A stretch of 40,031 nucleotides of DNA from Nitrospira sp. UBA5699. GTDB lineage: Bacteria; Nitrospirota; Nitrospiria; Nitrospirales; Nitrospiraceae. The stretch spans positions 676-40,706 of the forward strand of contig DIHJ01000112.1 of the NCBI GenBank assembly GCA_002420105.1, given 5' to 3'. The position numbers were made by a program, and so were the translations under genes. Of this stretch, positions 7,457 through 15,597 are shown in pieces. Below the pieces are notes generated by a model. It was not told where the DNA came from, searched no databases, and saw only the letters and a program-made list of their open reading frames with translations. The first letter of the stretch is position 1; each line of letters starts with the position of its first letter.

Positions 7457-8257
7457 TCAGAAGCCGATTCCTTTGCCTGTCGGACAAGCGGACGAACCTC
7501 GCAGATCGCGCAGCCGTTGGTGTTCGGCGATCGCAGCGACGAACTCCGGAATACCTTCGCCCGTTGCAGCGGTAATCCGGAGCACGGTCGGGCACCAGTC
7601 CCGCAAGTCGCGCAACGTGGTGTCCGCGCCCGCCAGATCTCCTTTGTTGACGACGATAATGTGCGCCACTTCCAAGAGGCCGGCTTTCATCGCCTGAACT
7701 TCATCCCCCAGACCCGGCGCCACGACTGCCGCGACGGTGTGAGCCACATTCACCACATCCACTTCATTCTGACCGGTTCCGATCGTCTCGATCAGAATGA
7801 CCTCATATCCCCCCGCTTCCAGCACCGACACGGCATCGCGCGTCGCTTGGGCCAACCCTCCATGGTGTCCTCGAGTGGCCATGCTCCGGATATACACATC
7901 ATGATCGAGCGTATGGTCCTGCATTCTGACACGGTCGCCGAGCAGGGCGCCGCCCGTCACAGGGCTGCTGATATCGACAGCCAGAACCCCCACCTTCTTG
8001 CCCAGGCGCCGATAGGCGGTCACGAGCCGGTCGATGAGGGTGCTTTTCCCCGTCCCGGGATACCCGGTGATCCCGATCACCATCGCATCACGCTTGGCCG
8101 AGACAAGCCGGGAAACGATCGCGATGCCGTCCGCTTCGCGGTTCTCCAATAACGTGATCACACGAGAGATCGCACGGACGTTTCCGGCTTTGACCCGTTC
8201 GACCAACTTCAGCGTGTCTCCCGGCTTATTCCTCGTCTGCAGGCTCGATACGGTCAT
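7457..8257 (-). CDS. meaB: MeaB/ArgK-type G-protein chaperone of a B12-dependent mutase
   Basis: The 266-residue GTPase carries Walker A GYPGTGKS (residues 65-72), the switch segments GDRVRM and RSMATRGHHGGLAQ, ETIGTGQNEVDVV, PGLGDEVQAMKAGLL, and the guanine motif in the variant form NKGD. These are MeaB family signatures. Such proteins gate adenosylcobalamin loading and protect acyl-CoA mutases from inactivation. At 266 residues it lacks much of the C-terminal dimerisation extension found in the usual form of about 320 residues. It overlaps the HMG-CoA lyase stop by 4 bp. Its likely client is the two-subunit mutase of the same operon. Confidence 0.9.
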   Translation of the reverse strand: MTVSSLQTRNKPGDTLKLVERVKAGNVRAISRVITLLENREADGIAIVSRLVSAKRDAMVIGITGYPGTGKSTLIDRLVTAYRRLGKKVGVLAVDISSPVTGGALLGDRVRMQDHTLDHDVYIRSMATRGHHGGLAQATRDAVSVLEAGGYEVILIETIGTGQNEVDVVNVAHTVAAVVAPGLGDEVQAMKAGLLEVAHIIVVNKGDLAGADTTLRDLRDWCPTVLRITAATGEGIPEFVAAIAEHQRLRDLRGSSACPTGKGIGF

Positions 8258-9198
8258 GGCACGGTCTCATACGTGGTTCGTTCGATCGGTATGCGTGACA
8301 GTCGGGAGGAGAGGGGATGGCTCAGTCCCCTTCCGATCCGTCGAACTGCCGCGATGACCTTCTGCTCATCGACCAAAACGGTTGCTCCGGACGCCTTCAG
8401 GGCATAGACCGCGTCTTCCGTCGCCACATTGCCCGCTGCCCCCGGCGCGTAGGGGCAGCCTCCAAGACCTCCGGCGGACGTGTCGAACGCCTCGATCCCA
8501 TATTCCTTCCAAGCCGCCAGCACATTGGCCACAGCCATGCCGTAGGTGTCGTGAAAGTGAAGCGAGAGGCGGCGGCGCTCAATGTGGGGCGCCACTTCGT
8601 CCAACAGCCTTCGCACATCGTCGGGAGCAGCCCTTCCGATCGTGTCTCCCAACGAGATTTCGTCGACTCCAAGATGGAGAAGCCGGCGCATGACCTCCAC
8701 GACGCGGGATGGCTCGATGGAACCTTCGAAGGGACAGTGGGTCGCGGTGGAAATGTACCCTCGCACGCCCATCCCCTCCCGTTTCGCTCCAGCCATCACC
8801 GGTTTGAACCGCTCGATCGACTCGCGAATCGTGCTCTTGACGTTCCGCCGGTTGAAGGTGTCCGAGGCCGCGGTGAAGACCGCAATTTTTTGCACCGCCG
8901 CGGCCCTGGCCCGTTCGAATCCCTGTTCGTTGGGCACCAGGGCAGAATAGGTGACGCCGGCTCGGCGCTCGATCTTTTGAAATACCTCATCCGAGTCGGC
9001 CAACTGAGGAACAGCTTTGGACGAGACGAATGAACCGACCTCGATCTCCGTGAGACCGGTCCCCGACAAGGCATTGATAAATGCGACCTTGTCTTCGATC
9101 GGGATGATATCCGGCTCGTTCTGCAGCCCGTCCCTTGGACTGACTTCGACGATCCGAACCGGAAACGGATTCTTCTTATGCTCGTGTCCTGTCGGCAT
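8254..9198 (-). CDS. mvaB: Hydroxymethylglutaryl-CoA lyase
   Basis: The enzyme cleaves HMG-CoA to acetyl-CoA and acetoacetate, the last step of leucine breakdown. Motifs seen are VEVSPRDGLQNE at the start of the TIM barrel, the HFHDTYGMAVAN metal-binding region, and the signature GGLGGCPYAPGAAGNVATED with the catalytic cysteine. The frame extends upstream to 9357, but that part overlaps the preceding gene and looks non-coding. The ATG at 9198 gives 314 residues, the usual length; an ATG at 9231 is the alternative. It overlaps the end of the upstream crotonase gene by 23 bp. Confidence 0.9.
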   Translation of the reverse strand: MPTGHEHKKNPFPVRIVEVSPRDGLQNEPDIIPIEDKVAFINALSGTGLTEIEVGSFVSSKAVPQLADSDEVFQKIERRAGVTYSALVPNEQGFERARAAAVQKIAVFTAASDTFNRRNVKSTIRESIERFKPVMAGAKREGMGVRGYISTATHCPFEGSIEPSRVVEVMRRLLHLGVDEISLGDTIGRAAPDDVRRLLDEVAPHIERRRLSLHFHDTYGMAVANVLAAWKEYGIEAFDTSAGGLGGCPYAPGAAGNVATEDAVYALKASGATVLVDEQKVIAAVRRIGRGLSHPLSSRLSRIPIERTTYETVP

Positions 9199-10027
9199 CG
9201 TGTGATTTCCGTCCGTCTCGTTTCTGTCCATGGTCAACCCCGCCGGCCGTCCAGGCGGGGGGACGTTTCTCCAGAAATGCGAGGAGCCCTTCCTGAGCCT
9301 CCGCCGAGAGGCGGGCCTGAGCGTTCGCCTCGACACACTCGCTCCACGGTTCGGCATCGAATCGCGAGGACAGGCGGCGGAGCAGAGCTTTCGTGCGCCT
9401 TGCTGCCAGGGGAGCGAGACTCGTCACTGCATCGGCCAATTCAGCCACCCGGCTGTCCAGCCGGTCGCGCGGAACGAGGTCATGCACGAGGTTATGGTGT
9501 CGAGCAACCGGCGCGGAGAACGGCTCACCGGTCAGGGTGAATCTGCGGACGAATGATTCACCGGTTTTCCGAAGTAGGAAGGGGGCAATGACCGCGGGAA
9601 CCAGTCCAAGTCTGGCTTCGCTGAGGGCAAACGTCGCAGCCTCATTCGCGACGGCGACGTCGCAGGCGGCGACAAGGCCGACTCCCCCGCCGAATGCCGG
9701 GCCATGGACTCGCGCGACCACCGGACAGGGGCATTCATCGATGGCGCGGTACATCTTGATGAGTTGGTCCGCATCCGTCCGCGCCTGCTGTGCCGACAGT
9801 TCTCGGTCCGGCTTCATCCAACCGATGTCCGCTCCGGCACAGAAGGCGGAACCGGCGCCGGTCAACAGGATGCAGCGCACGGAGTGATCGAGCCCCAATG
9901 TCTCGAAGGCCTCGCACAGTTCCCTCGCCATCCCGGCATCGAACGCGTTGCGCCGTTCCGGCCGGTTCAACGTGACGCGGGCAACGCCGTGTCGTGACTC
10001 GACAAGGATGGAGGAAAACGGTTTCAT
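9176..10027 (-). CDS. liuC: Enoyl-CoA hydratase, probable methylglutaconyl-CoA hydratase
   Basis: The 283-residue crotonase-family protein has LNRPERRNAFDAGM, CAGADIGWM, GPAFGGGVGLVAACDVA and a FALSEARLGLVPAVI segment with one catalytic-type glutamate. The sequence style and its place between the carboxyltransferase and HMG-CoA lyase genes fit LiuC, which hydrates 3-methylglutaconyl-CoA in leucine degradation. The start has GAGGGA upstream and lies 9 bp after the carboxyltransferase stop. The last 25 or so residues are rich in charged residues and overlap the next gene, which may be an unconserved tail. Confidence 0.82.
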   Translation of the reverse strand: MKPFSSILVESRHGVARVTLNRPERRNAFDAGMARELCEAFETLGLDHSVRCILLTGAGSAFCAGADIGWMKPDRELSAQQARTDADQLIKMYRAIDECPCPVVARVHGPAFGGGVGLVAACDVAVANEAATFALSEARLGLVPAVIAPFLLRKTGESFVRRFTLTGEPFSAPVARHHNLVHDLVPRDRLDSRVAELADAVTSLAPLAARRTKALLRRLSSRFDAEPWSECVEANAQARLSAEAQEGLLAFLEKRPPAWTAGGVDHGQKRDGRKSHDADRTRA

Positions 10028-10036
10028 CCCGGTCCC

Positions 10037-11641
10037 TCACATGCGAAAGACGGGCGGATGAGAGCCGCGAATCGGCGCGGTCATCGCGAGATCGAGGCAC
10101 AGGCCGAGCACGCGGCGCGTATCCACCGGATCGATGACCCCGTCATCCCACAAGCGCCCCGTGCTGAAATACGGACTGCCCTCATGGTCGTACTGCTTGA
10201 GCGTCGATTCCGTGATCCGGTGCTGTTCTTCTGGTGTGAAGGGCTCTTGTGCCCGCTCCCGCTGTTGCTGTTTCACCGTGGTCAACACCTGAGCCGCTTG
10301 CTGGGGACCCATCACGGAAACCCTGGCGCTCGGCCACAGAAACAGAAAGCGCGGATTGTACCCTCGGCCGCACATGGCATAATTGCCGGCGCCGTGCGAG
10401 GCGCCGATCACGACCGTCAACTTCGGCACGTCGGCGGTCGCCACCGCCTGTACCATCTTGGCGCCGTCCTTGATGATCCCGCGTGCTTCATATTCCCGGC
10501 CGACCATGAAACCCGTGATGTTTTGCAGAAAGATAATCGGCACGCGTCGCTGGGCGCAGAGCTGCACGAAGTGCGCGCCTTTCAGGGCGGATTCCGGCAA
10601 GAGCACGCCGTTATTGGCGATGATGCCGACCTGATGCCCCATCCAGCGGGCGTACCCGCACGTCAGTGTCTGGCCGTACCGTGCCTTGAACTCGTGAAAT
10701 CGGCTGCCATCCACCAGGCGGGCGATGACTTCCCGGACTTCGAAGCTCTGCCGCGGATTGCTTGGGATGAGCCCGTACAGATCGCCGGCCGGATAGAGCG
10801 GCTCCTCAATCTCGCCTGGTCGGCGTGTGACCGGTCGTCGCGGCAGCGTGGCGATAATCGACCGGCAGATGTCCAACGCATCCAGGTCGTCGGCGGCGAG
10901 ATGGTCGCTGACACCGGACAGCCGCGTGTGCAGATCGGCGCCGCCGAGTTCTTCGGCTGAGACCTCCTCACCGGTCGCGGCTTTCACCAGCGGCGGTCCG
11001 CCCAAGTAGATCGTGCCGGTTCCTCTCACGATCACATTCTCATCGCACATCGCCGGCACATAGGCGCCGCCCGCGGTGCACATCCCCATCACCGCGGCAA
11101 TCTGCGGAATGCCCAGAGCCGACATCCTCGCCTGGTTGTAGAAGATACGGCCGAAGTGGTCCCGATCGGCGAAGGCCTCCGCCTGCAAGGGCAGAAAAAT
11201 CCCGCCGGAGTCCACGAGGTAGATCGCAGGCAACCGATTCTCCAACGCGATGTCCTGCGCCCGCAGGTGTTTCTTGATCGTCATCGGAAAATAGGTGCCG
11301 CCTTTGACCGTGGCATCGTTCCCTGCGATGAGACAGGGACGTCCCGACACGAAGCCGATGCCGGTAACCAGACCGGCGGCCGGAACCTGGTCGTCGTACA
11401 GCCCGAAGGCGGCGAGGGGACTGAGTTCCAACCACGGAGAATCCGGATCGATCAACGCGGTGATGCGCTCACGGACCGTCAGCTTGCCCCGTTGTTTGTG
11501 CAACGCGACCGCATCGGCCGGACCACCGCTCTGGACCTGTGCCAGGTGCTTCTTCAGGTCGGCGATGAGACCTTCGTAATGGGCAAGATTGCGTTGAAAT
11601 TCGTTCGAGCTGGTAACCACCGCTGTTGGAAGCACGCGCAT
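10037..11641 (-). CDS. liuB: Methylcrotonyl-CoA carboxylase, beta (carboxyltransferase) subunit
   Basis: The 534-residue acyl-CoA carboxyltransferase shows the MCC-type features ENVIVRGTGTIYLGGPPLVK, TGEEVSAEELGGADLHTR and DGSRFHEFKARYG, followed by FLQNITGFMVGREYE and GAGNYAMCGRGYNPRF. The length and the GGADLHTR/SGVSDH signatures favour MCC beta over propionyl-CoA carboxylase beta. It transfers the carboxyl from biotin to 3-methylcrotonyl-CoA. The biotin carboxylase/BCCP partner (LiuD) is not in this window. The start has AAAGGA upstream and the gene follows the small mutase subunit by 19 bp. Confidence 0.9.
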   Translation of the reverse strand: MRVLPTAVVTSSNEFQRNLAHYEGLIADLKKHLAQVQSGGPADAVALHKQRGKLTVRERITALIDPDSPWLELSPLAAFGLYDDQVPAAGLVTGIGFVSGRPCLIAGNDATVKGGTYFPMTIKKHLRAQDIALENRLPAIYLVDSGGIFLPLQAEAFADRDHFGRIFYNQARMSALGIPQIAAVMGMCTAGGAYVPAMCDENVIVRGTGTIYLGGPPLVKAATGEEVSAEELGGADLHTRLSGVSDHLAADDLDALDICRSIIATLPRRPVTRRPGEIEEPLYPAGDLYGLIPSNPRQSFEVREVIARLVDGSRFHEFKARYGQTLTCGYARWMGHQVGIIANNGVLLPESALKGAHFVQLCAQRRVPIIFLQNITGFMVGREYEARGIIKDGAKMVQAVATADVPKLTVVIGASHGAGNYAMCGRGYNPRFLFLWPSARVSVMGPQQAAQVLTTVKQQQRERAQEPFTPEEQHRITESTLKQYDHEGSPYFSTGRLWDDGVIDPVDTRRVLGLCLDLAMTAPIRGSHPPVFRM

Positions 11642-11660
11642 GGGGACCGGTCCTTTCGGA

Positions 11661-12062
11661 CTACGACCGCAGCCCTTTCACGAAATCCACGATCTCGTTC
11701 ATGGGAGCCCCCGGCCCGAACAGGGCCCGCACACCGGCCGCTTTGAGCGCGGCAAGATCGTCGTCGGGGATGATTCCCCCGCCGAACAGGACGATGTCTT
11801 CGCCCCCCTGCTCTTTGAGCAGCTCCAGCACGCGCCGGAAGAGCGTATTGTGCGCGCCGGAGAGGATGCTCAACCCGATCGCATCCACATCTTCTTGGAT
11901 AGCGGTGTTCACCACCTGCTCCGGCGTTTGATGGAGACCGGTGTAGATCACCTCTGTTCCGGCGTCACGCAACGCGCGCGCGATCAATTTCACTCCCCGG
12001 TCATGGCCGTCGAGCCCGACTTTCCCGATCAAGACGCGGATCGGTGTTGCTGCTACTGCCAT
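11661..12062 (-). CDS. B12-binding small subunit of acyl-CoA mutase
   Basis: The 133-residue protein is a free-standing cobalamin-binding domain. It has the base-off/His-on motif DGHDRG (D18, H20, G23), LSILSGAHNTLF and the nucleotide-loop segment VLFGGGIIPDDD. Stand-alone domains of this size pair with a catalytic subunit of about 530-560 residues, as in IcmB with IcmA or in two-subunit methylmalonyl-CoA mutases. The partner is the gene at 12961-14556, with one gene between them. It overlaps the MBL-hydrolase stop by 10 bp, which implies coupled translation. Confidence 0.9.
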   Translation of the reverse strand: MAVAATPIRVLIGKVGLDGHDRGVKLIARALRDAGTEVIYTGLHQTPEQVVNTAIQEDVDAIGLSILSGAHNTLFRRVLELLKEQGGEDIVLFGGGIIPDDDLAALKAAGVRALFGPGAPMNEIVDFVKGLRS

Positions 12063-12901
12063 GGGTTCACCTCGCGGAGGAAATATTTCCCTTCCTCATC
12101 CCGATAGACATGCCCCGCCTGAATCAGCGGGTCGTGTTCGAACAACAACAGCCAGTTTTCTTCGAAGGCCCGATCCAAGACCCACCGTTTCGTCTCAAGG
12201 GTCTGAATGGGAAACAGGTCGTAGCCCATAATATAGGGGAGAGGCAGGTGCGACACCGTCGGGATCAGATCGCCCAGGAAAAAAGCCACCTGCCCTTCCG
12301 ATTCAATCCTGACGCCTTGATGGCAGCGCGTGTGCCCGGCGGTCACGATGGCGGTAATCCCTGGCAGCAACTCCGTATCGCCATGCAGAAATTCCCACTG
12401 ATTGACATGGGCGATCGGCGTAAAGTTGTCCCGCCTGTAACTGGCTTTGGTCCGCTCATTGGCGCGGGCGGCATCTTCAAACTCACCCTGCTGGATGACA
12501 TACCGGGCTTTGGGAAAGGAGGGCACAACGGTCCCGCCCTCTTCTTCCATCGTGTTCCCGCCCGCATGGTCGAAATGCAGATGCGTGTTGATCACCATGT
12601 GAATATCGTCTCGACCGAGACCCAGACGTTTCAACGACTCCGGTAACGTCGGCGTCCGCTCGACGGCAAACATGCGGTGAAACTTGTCGTTTTCTTTGGA
12701 ACCCAACCCCGTATCCACCAGGATGTTTTTCCCCTTCGCACGAATCAGCAGGCAGGTGAGGCTCAGCGGGATACGATTGAGGTCGTCGGCCGCACAACAT
12801 TTCTCCCACAGGACTTTCGGCACGACCCCGAACATGGCCCCGCCGTCCAGCCGGAATCGGCCGTCGGAGACGGGGTAGATGTCAAACGCTCCGAGCTTCA
12901 T
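12053..12901 (-). CDS. MBL-fold metallo-hydrolase
   Basis: The 282-residue protein has the dinuclear metal motif THLHFDHAGG (H107, H109, D111, H112), a later TAGHTRCHQG histidine, FFLGDL aspartate and LLFEHDPL histidine. This arrangement matches lactonase- or hydrolase-type metallo-beta-lactamase-fold enzymes. No signal peptide is seen, so it is probably cytoplasmic. It lies between the two mutase subunit genes and overlaps the small-subunit gene. A role as a thioesterase or lactonase that repairs or drains acyl intermediates is conceivable, but the substrate is unknown. Confidence 0.82.
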   Translation of the reverse strand: MKLGAFDIYPVSDGRFRLDGGAMFGVVPKVLWEKCCAADDLNRIPLSLTCLLIRAKGKNILVDTGLGSKENDKFHRMFAVERTPTLPESLKRLGLGRDDIHMVINTHLHFDHAGGNTMEEEGGTVVPSFPKARYVIQQGEFEDAARANERTKASYRRDNFTPIAHVNQWEFLHGDTELLPGITAIVTAGHTRCHQGVRIESEGQVAFFLGDLIPTVSHLPLPYIMGYDLFPIQTLETKRWVLDRAFEENWLLLFEHDPLIQAGHVYRDEEGKYFLREVNPWQ

Positions 12902-12910
12902 GGCTTCCGA

Positions 12911-12958
12911 CCTCTAACCCCTCGCCCTTTGCCTCTAGCCTGCTGCGCGCCGTGCGCG
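12911..12958. repeat. Intergenic heptad element B
   Basis: The spacer between the mutase large-subunit and MBL genes reads in 7-bp units CCTCTAA-CCCCTCG-CCCTTTG-CCTCTAG-CCTGCTG, followed by a GCGCGC-rich segment that can pair with itself. It shares the CCTCTAG-type unit with elements C and D but shows only one clear arm. Confidence 0.6.
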
Positions 12959-12960
12959 CG

Positions 12961-14556
12961 CTATAACACCACCGACTCCCTGTACGTTCCGAACACTTCT
13001 TTCAACGCCGCGCAAATCTCGCCCAGCGTCGCCTTCGCCTTCACCGCCTCAATCAAAGAGGGCATGACGTTCTCGCCGCAGGAGGCCGCTTCCTGCAATT
13101 CCTCGATGGCGCCGGCCATCCTGAACGAATCGCGAGATTTGCGCAGATCAGAGAGGCGCGTCACCTGCTCGCGCTCCACCTCAGGCCCGATCTTGAGAAT
13201 AGGGATCGAGCGCGATTCCTGCTCCAGGTAGTCGCTGACACCGACAACGATCCGTTCCTTCCGCTCCACTTCGCGCTGATAGCGCTGCGACGCATCGAGG
13301 ATCTCCCGTTGCGGGAAGCCTCGTTCGATCGCCTTCACCATGCCGCCCAGGTCATCCAACTTGCGGAAGTAGTCGAGCACCGCTTCTTCCAGTCGATTCG
13401 TCAGGGTTTCGAGATAGTACGATCCGCCGAGTGGGTCCACGGTGTTGGTCACTTCACTCTCCTGAGCGATGAGTTGCTGGGTGCGCAACGCGAGCTTCAC
13501 CGCTTCTTCGGAGGGTAAGGCCAGCGTTTCGTCCATGGAATTGGTGTGGAGGGATTGCGTCCCGCCCAGCACTGCCGCCAAAGCCTGCAACGTGGTACGG
13601 ACCACGTTGTTCATGGGCTGCTGGGCAGTCAGCGAACAGCCGGCCGTTTGCGCGTGACAGCGGAGCTGCAAGGATCGCGGATCTTTCGGCTGATAGCGCC
13701 GCGCCATCTCGCGTGCCCAGAGCCTGCGGGCAGCCCGGAACTTGGCGATTTCTTCAAAGAAGTCGTTATGCACGTTGAAAAAGAACGAGAGCCGGGGCGC
13801 GAAGCTGTCCACGGTCAACCCGGCTTTCACCGCTGCCTCGACATAGGTCAACCCGTCGTACAGCGTGAAGGCCAATTCCTGTACCGCGGTCGACCCCGCC
13901 TCGCGAATATGATAGCCGCTGATGCTGACCGGGTGCCATTTCGGAACCCGCTTGGCGCAATAGGCGATGGTGTCGGTAATGAGCCGCAGTGAAGGCTCCG
14001 GCGGAAACAGCCATTCTTTCTGCGCGATGTATTCCTTGAGAATGTCGTTCTGCACGGTGCCGCCTAAGCTCGCGAAGGAAATGCCGCGTTTCTCTGCGGC
14101 AGCGAGGTACATGGCAAAGATCACGGCGGCCGGTCCATTGATGGTCATCGACGTGGTGATCTGATCGAGCGGAATATCCTCAAAGAGCCGTTCCATATCC
14201 GCAAGCGAGGAGATCGCGACGCCGCAGTGACCGACCTCCCCATGGGCGAGTGGATCATCCGCGTCGATCCCCATCAGGGTCGGCATATCGAAGGCGATGC
14301 TCAGTCCGTTCTGTCCACGCTCGAGGAGATATTTCAAGCGGCGATTCGTATCGTCGGCGGAGCCGAAACCGGCGAACTGCCTCATCGTCCAGAAGCGCCC
14401 CCGGTACATGGTGGGATACACGCCGCGCGTATAGGGAAATTCCCCCGGCGCGCCGAGATCATGCTCGGGCGACCAATCTTTCAGATCGTCGCGCGAGTAG
14501 ACACCATTGATGTCGAGTCCTGAGAGAGAGGTAGACCGAGGATCGCGTTCTTGCAT
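12961..14556 (-). CDS. icmA: B12-dependent acyl-CoA mutase large subunit, isobutyryl-CoA mutase-like
   Basis: The catalytic (TIM-barrel) subunit of about 531 residues has GVYPTMYRGRFWTMRQFAGF, AFDMPTLMG, GEVGHCGVAI, SISGYHIREAGSTAVQE, HAQTAGCSLTAQQPMNN and GGTQSLHTNSMDE. The family is usually annotated methylmalonyl-CoA mutase. However, the two substrate-contact positions that are Tyr and Arg in that enzyme (Y89 and R207 of the Propionibacterium protein) are Phe (residue 61, in RQFAGF) and Gln (residue 179, in KEYIAQKEW). This is the pair known from isobutyryl-CoA mutase (F80 and Q198), and the 118-residue spacing is identical. The ATG at 14556 has AAGGAG 7 bases upstream. No epimerase or propionyl-CoA carboxylase is nearby. 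Confidence 0.8.
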   Translation of the reverse strand: MQERDPRSTSLSGLDINGVYSRDDLKDWSPEHDLGAPGEFPYTRGVYPTMYRGRFWTMRQFAGFGSADDTNRRLKYLLERGQNGLSIAFDMPTLMGIDADDPLAHGEVGHCGVAISSLADMERLFEDIPLDQITTSMTINGPAAVIFAMYLAAAEKRGISFASLGGTVQNDILKEYIAQKEWLFPPEPSLRLITDTIAYCAKRVPKWHPVSISGYHIREAGSTAVQELAFTLYDGLTYVEAAVKAGLTVDSFAPRLSFFFNVHNDFFEEIAKFRAARRLWAREMARRYQPKDPRSLQLRCHAQTAGCSLTAQQPMNNVVRTTLQALAAVLGGTQSLHTNSMDETLALPSEEAVKLALRTQQLIAQESEVTNTVDPLGGSYYLETLTNRLEEAVLDYFRKLDDLGGMVKAIERGFPQREILDASQRYQREVERKERIVVGVSDYLEQESRSIPILKIGPEVEREQVTRLSDLRKSRDSFRMAGAIEELQEAASCGENVMPSLIEAVKAKATLGEICAALKEVFGTYRESVVL

Positions 14557-14567
14557 CACAACGCTCC

Positions 14568-15509
14568 TTAGGCCAGAGGCGAGGGGCGAGAGGCTAGCGG
14601 CCGAATCTCATCGCCCATTGCCTCTCGCCCCGTGCCTCTGACCTCCTCGTACACATAGAACCCATGACCGGTTTTGCGTCCCAGCCACCCCGCTTCGGCA
14701 TAGCGACGGAGCAATGGGCAGGGGCGAAACTTCGGATCGCCCAAGTCCTGGTACAGGACCTCGCAGATGGCAAGGACGGTATCCAGCCCGATCCGGTCGG
14801 CGAGGGCCAGCGGTCCCACCGGATGATTCGCCCCCGTCGTCATCGCCAGGTCAATGTCTTCGGCTGACGCAACCCCTTCTTCCAACGCAAACACGGCTTC
14901 ATTGATCAGGGGAATCAGAATGCGGTTCACGATGAACCCCGGCACGTCCTTGGCCACCACAGGGATCTTCCCCATCCGTTTCGCCAGATCCATTGCCAGA
15001 GTCATCGTTCGCTCGGATGTTTCGAGACCGCGGACCACTTCCACGAGTCGCATCACGGGGGCCGGATTCATGAAGTGCAGGCCGACCACTCGATCTGGCC
15101 GACCGGAGGCTGCGCCCAGTTTCGTGATCGAAATCGAGGAGGTATTGCTGGCGAGGACCGTAGGCGTCCGGCAGATCCGGTTCAATTCGGCGAAGAGTTC
15201 CTGTTTCAGCGCGAGATCTTCCGGAATCGCTTCGATGACCAGATCCGCTTCTTGCAACCGGTCGAGCTGGACGATCGGATGGATGAGCGCCAGCACCTCC
15301 CCCGCCTGGTGACCGGTGAGACTGCCCCGTTCCACGGCTCGCTCCAAGCCCGTACGGATCTTGGCAAGCGCCTCCGTTAACGACGGCTCCGCGACATCGA
15401 CGAGCTGGACATGATAGCCCGTCGTCGCACAAACCTGGGCGATCCCGCGGCCCATTTGGCCGGCGCCGACGATGCCGATCGCCTTGATGTCGTCGAGTCT
15501 CATATCCAT
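14568..15509 (-). CDS. hbd: 3-hydroxybutyryl-CoA dehydrogenase
   Basis: The NAD-dependent dehydrogenase has the Rossmann motif GIVGAGQMGRGIAQ at the start, then IEAIPEDLALKQELF, ASNTSSISITKL, GLHFMNPAPVMRLVEVV and PGFIVNRILIPLINEA, all typical of Hbd/PaaH. It oxidises 3-hydroxybutyryl-CoA to acetoacetyl-CoA. The frame is open to 15566, but that extension is the translated heptad element D, so the ATG at 15509 (or 15503) is chosen. The normal end is near GRKTGHGFYVY; the following 25 or so residues are heptad element C translated. It follows the thiolase gene, and together they finish butyryl-CoA oxidation. Confidence 0.9.
   Translation of the reverse strand: MDMRLDDIKAIGIVGAGQMGRGIAQVCATTGYHVQLVDVAEPSLTEALAKIRTGLERAVERGSLTGHQAGEVLALIHPIVQLDRLQEADLVIEAIPEDLALKQELFAELNRICRTPTVLASNTSSISITKLGAASGRPDRVVGLHFMNPAPVMRLVEVVRGLETSERTMTLAMDLAKRMGKIPVVAKDVPGFIVNRILIPLINEAVFALEEGVASAEDIDLAMTTGANHPVGPLALADRIGLDTVLAICEVLYQDLGDPKFRPCPLLRRYAEAGWLGRKTGHGFYVYEEVRGTGREAMGDEIRPLASRPSPLA
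14573..14648. repeat. Intergenic heptad element C with inverted arms, partly coding
   Basis: The left arm reads CCAGAGG-CGAGGGG-CGAGAGG (14573-14593). The right arm reads CCTCTCG-CCCCGTG-CCTCTGA (14621-14641). Their 21-bp cores are inverted repeats with about two mismatches across a loop of roughly 27 bp. The element lies inside the 3' end of hbd and is translated as its C-terminal tail. The segment CGCCCATTGCCTCT (14612-14625) recurs exactly in element D. Confidence 0.75.
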
Positions 15510-15519
15510 CTTGCTTGGG

Positions 15520-15597
15520 CCAGAGGTACGAGGCGAGGGGCGAGAGGCATGTAAAATCTCGCCCATTGCCTCTAGCCTCTTACCCCTTGCCTTTCCA
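15520..15597. repeat. Intergenic heptad element D with inverted arms
   Basis: The left arm reads CCAGAGG-TACGAGG-CGAGGGG-CGAGAGG (15521-15548). The right arm reads CCTCTAG-CCTCTTA-CCCCTTG-CCTTTCC (15568-15595). The arms oppose each other across about 20 bp. The right arm supplies the thiolase stop codon (TAG, 15572-15574) and its last residues. The segment CGCCCATTGCCTCT (15560-15573) is shared with element C. Confidence 0.75.

Noticed and set aside
9199..9357. N-terminal extension of the HMG-CoA lyase frame
   Set aside because: It overlaps the upstream crotonase gene, is arginine-rich, and goes beyond the normal family start.
12961..14556. Calling the large mutase subunit methylmalonyl-CoA mutase
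   Set aside because: Both diagnostic pocket residues differ from that enzyme and match isobutyryl-CoA mutase, and no propionyl-CoA carboxylase or epimerase is linked.
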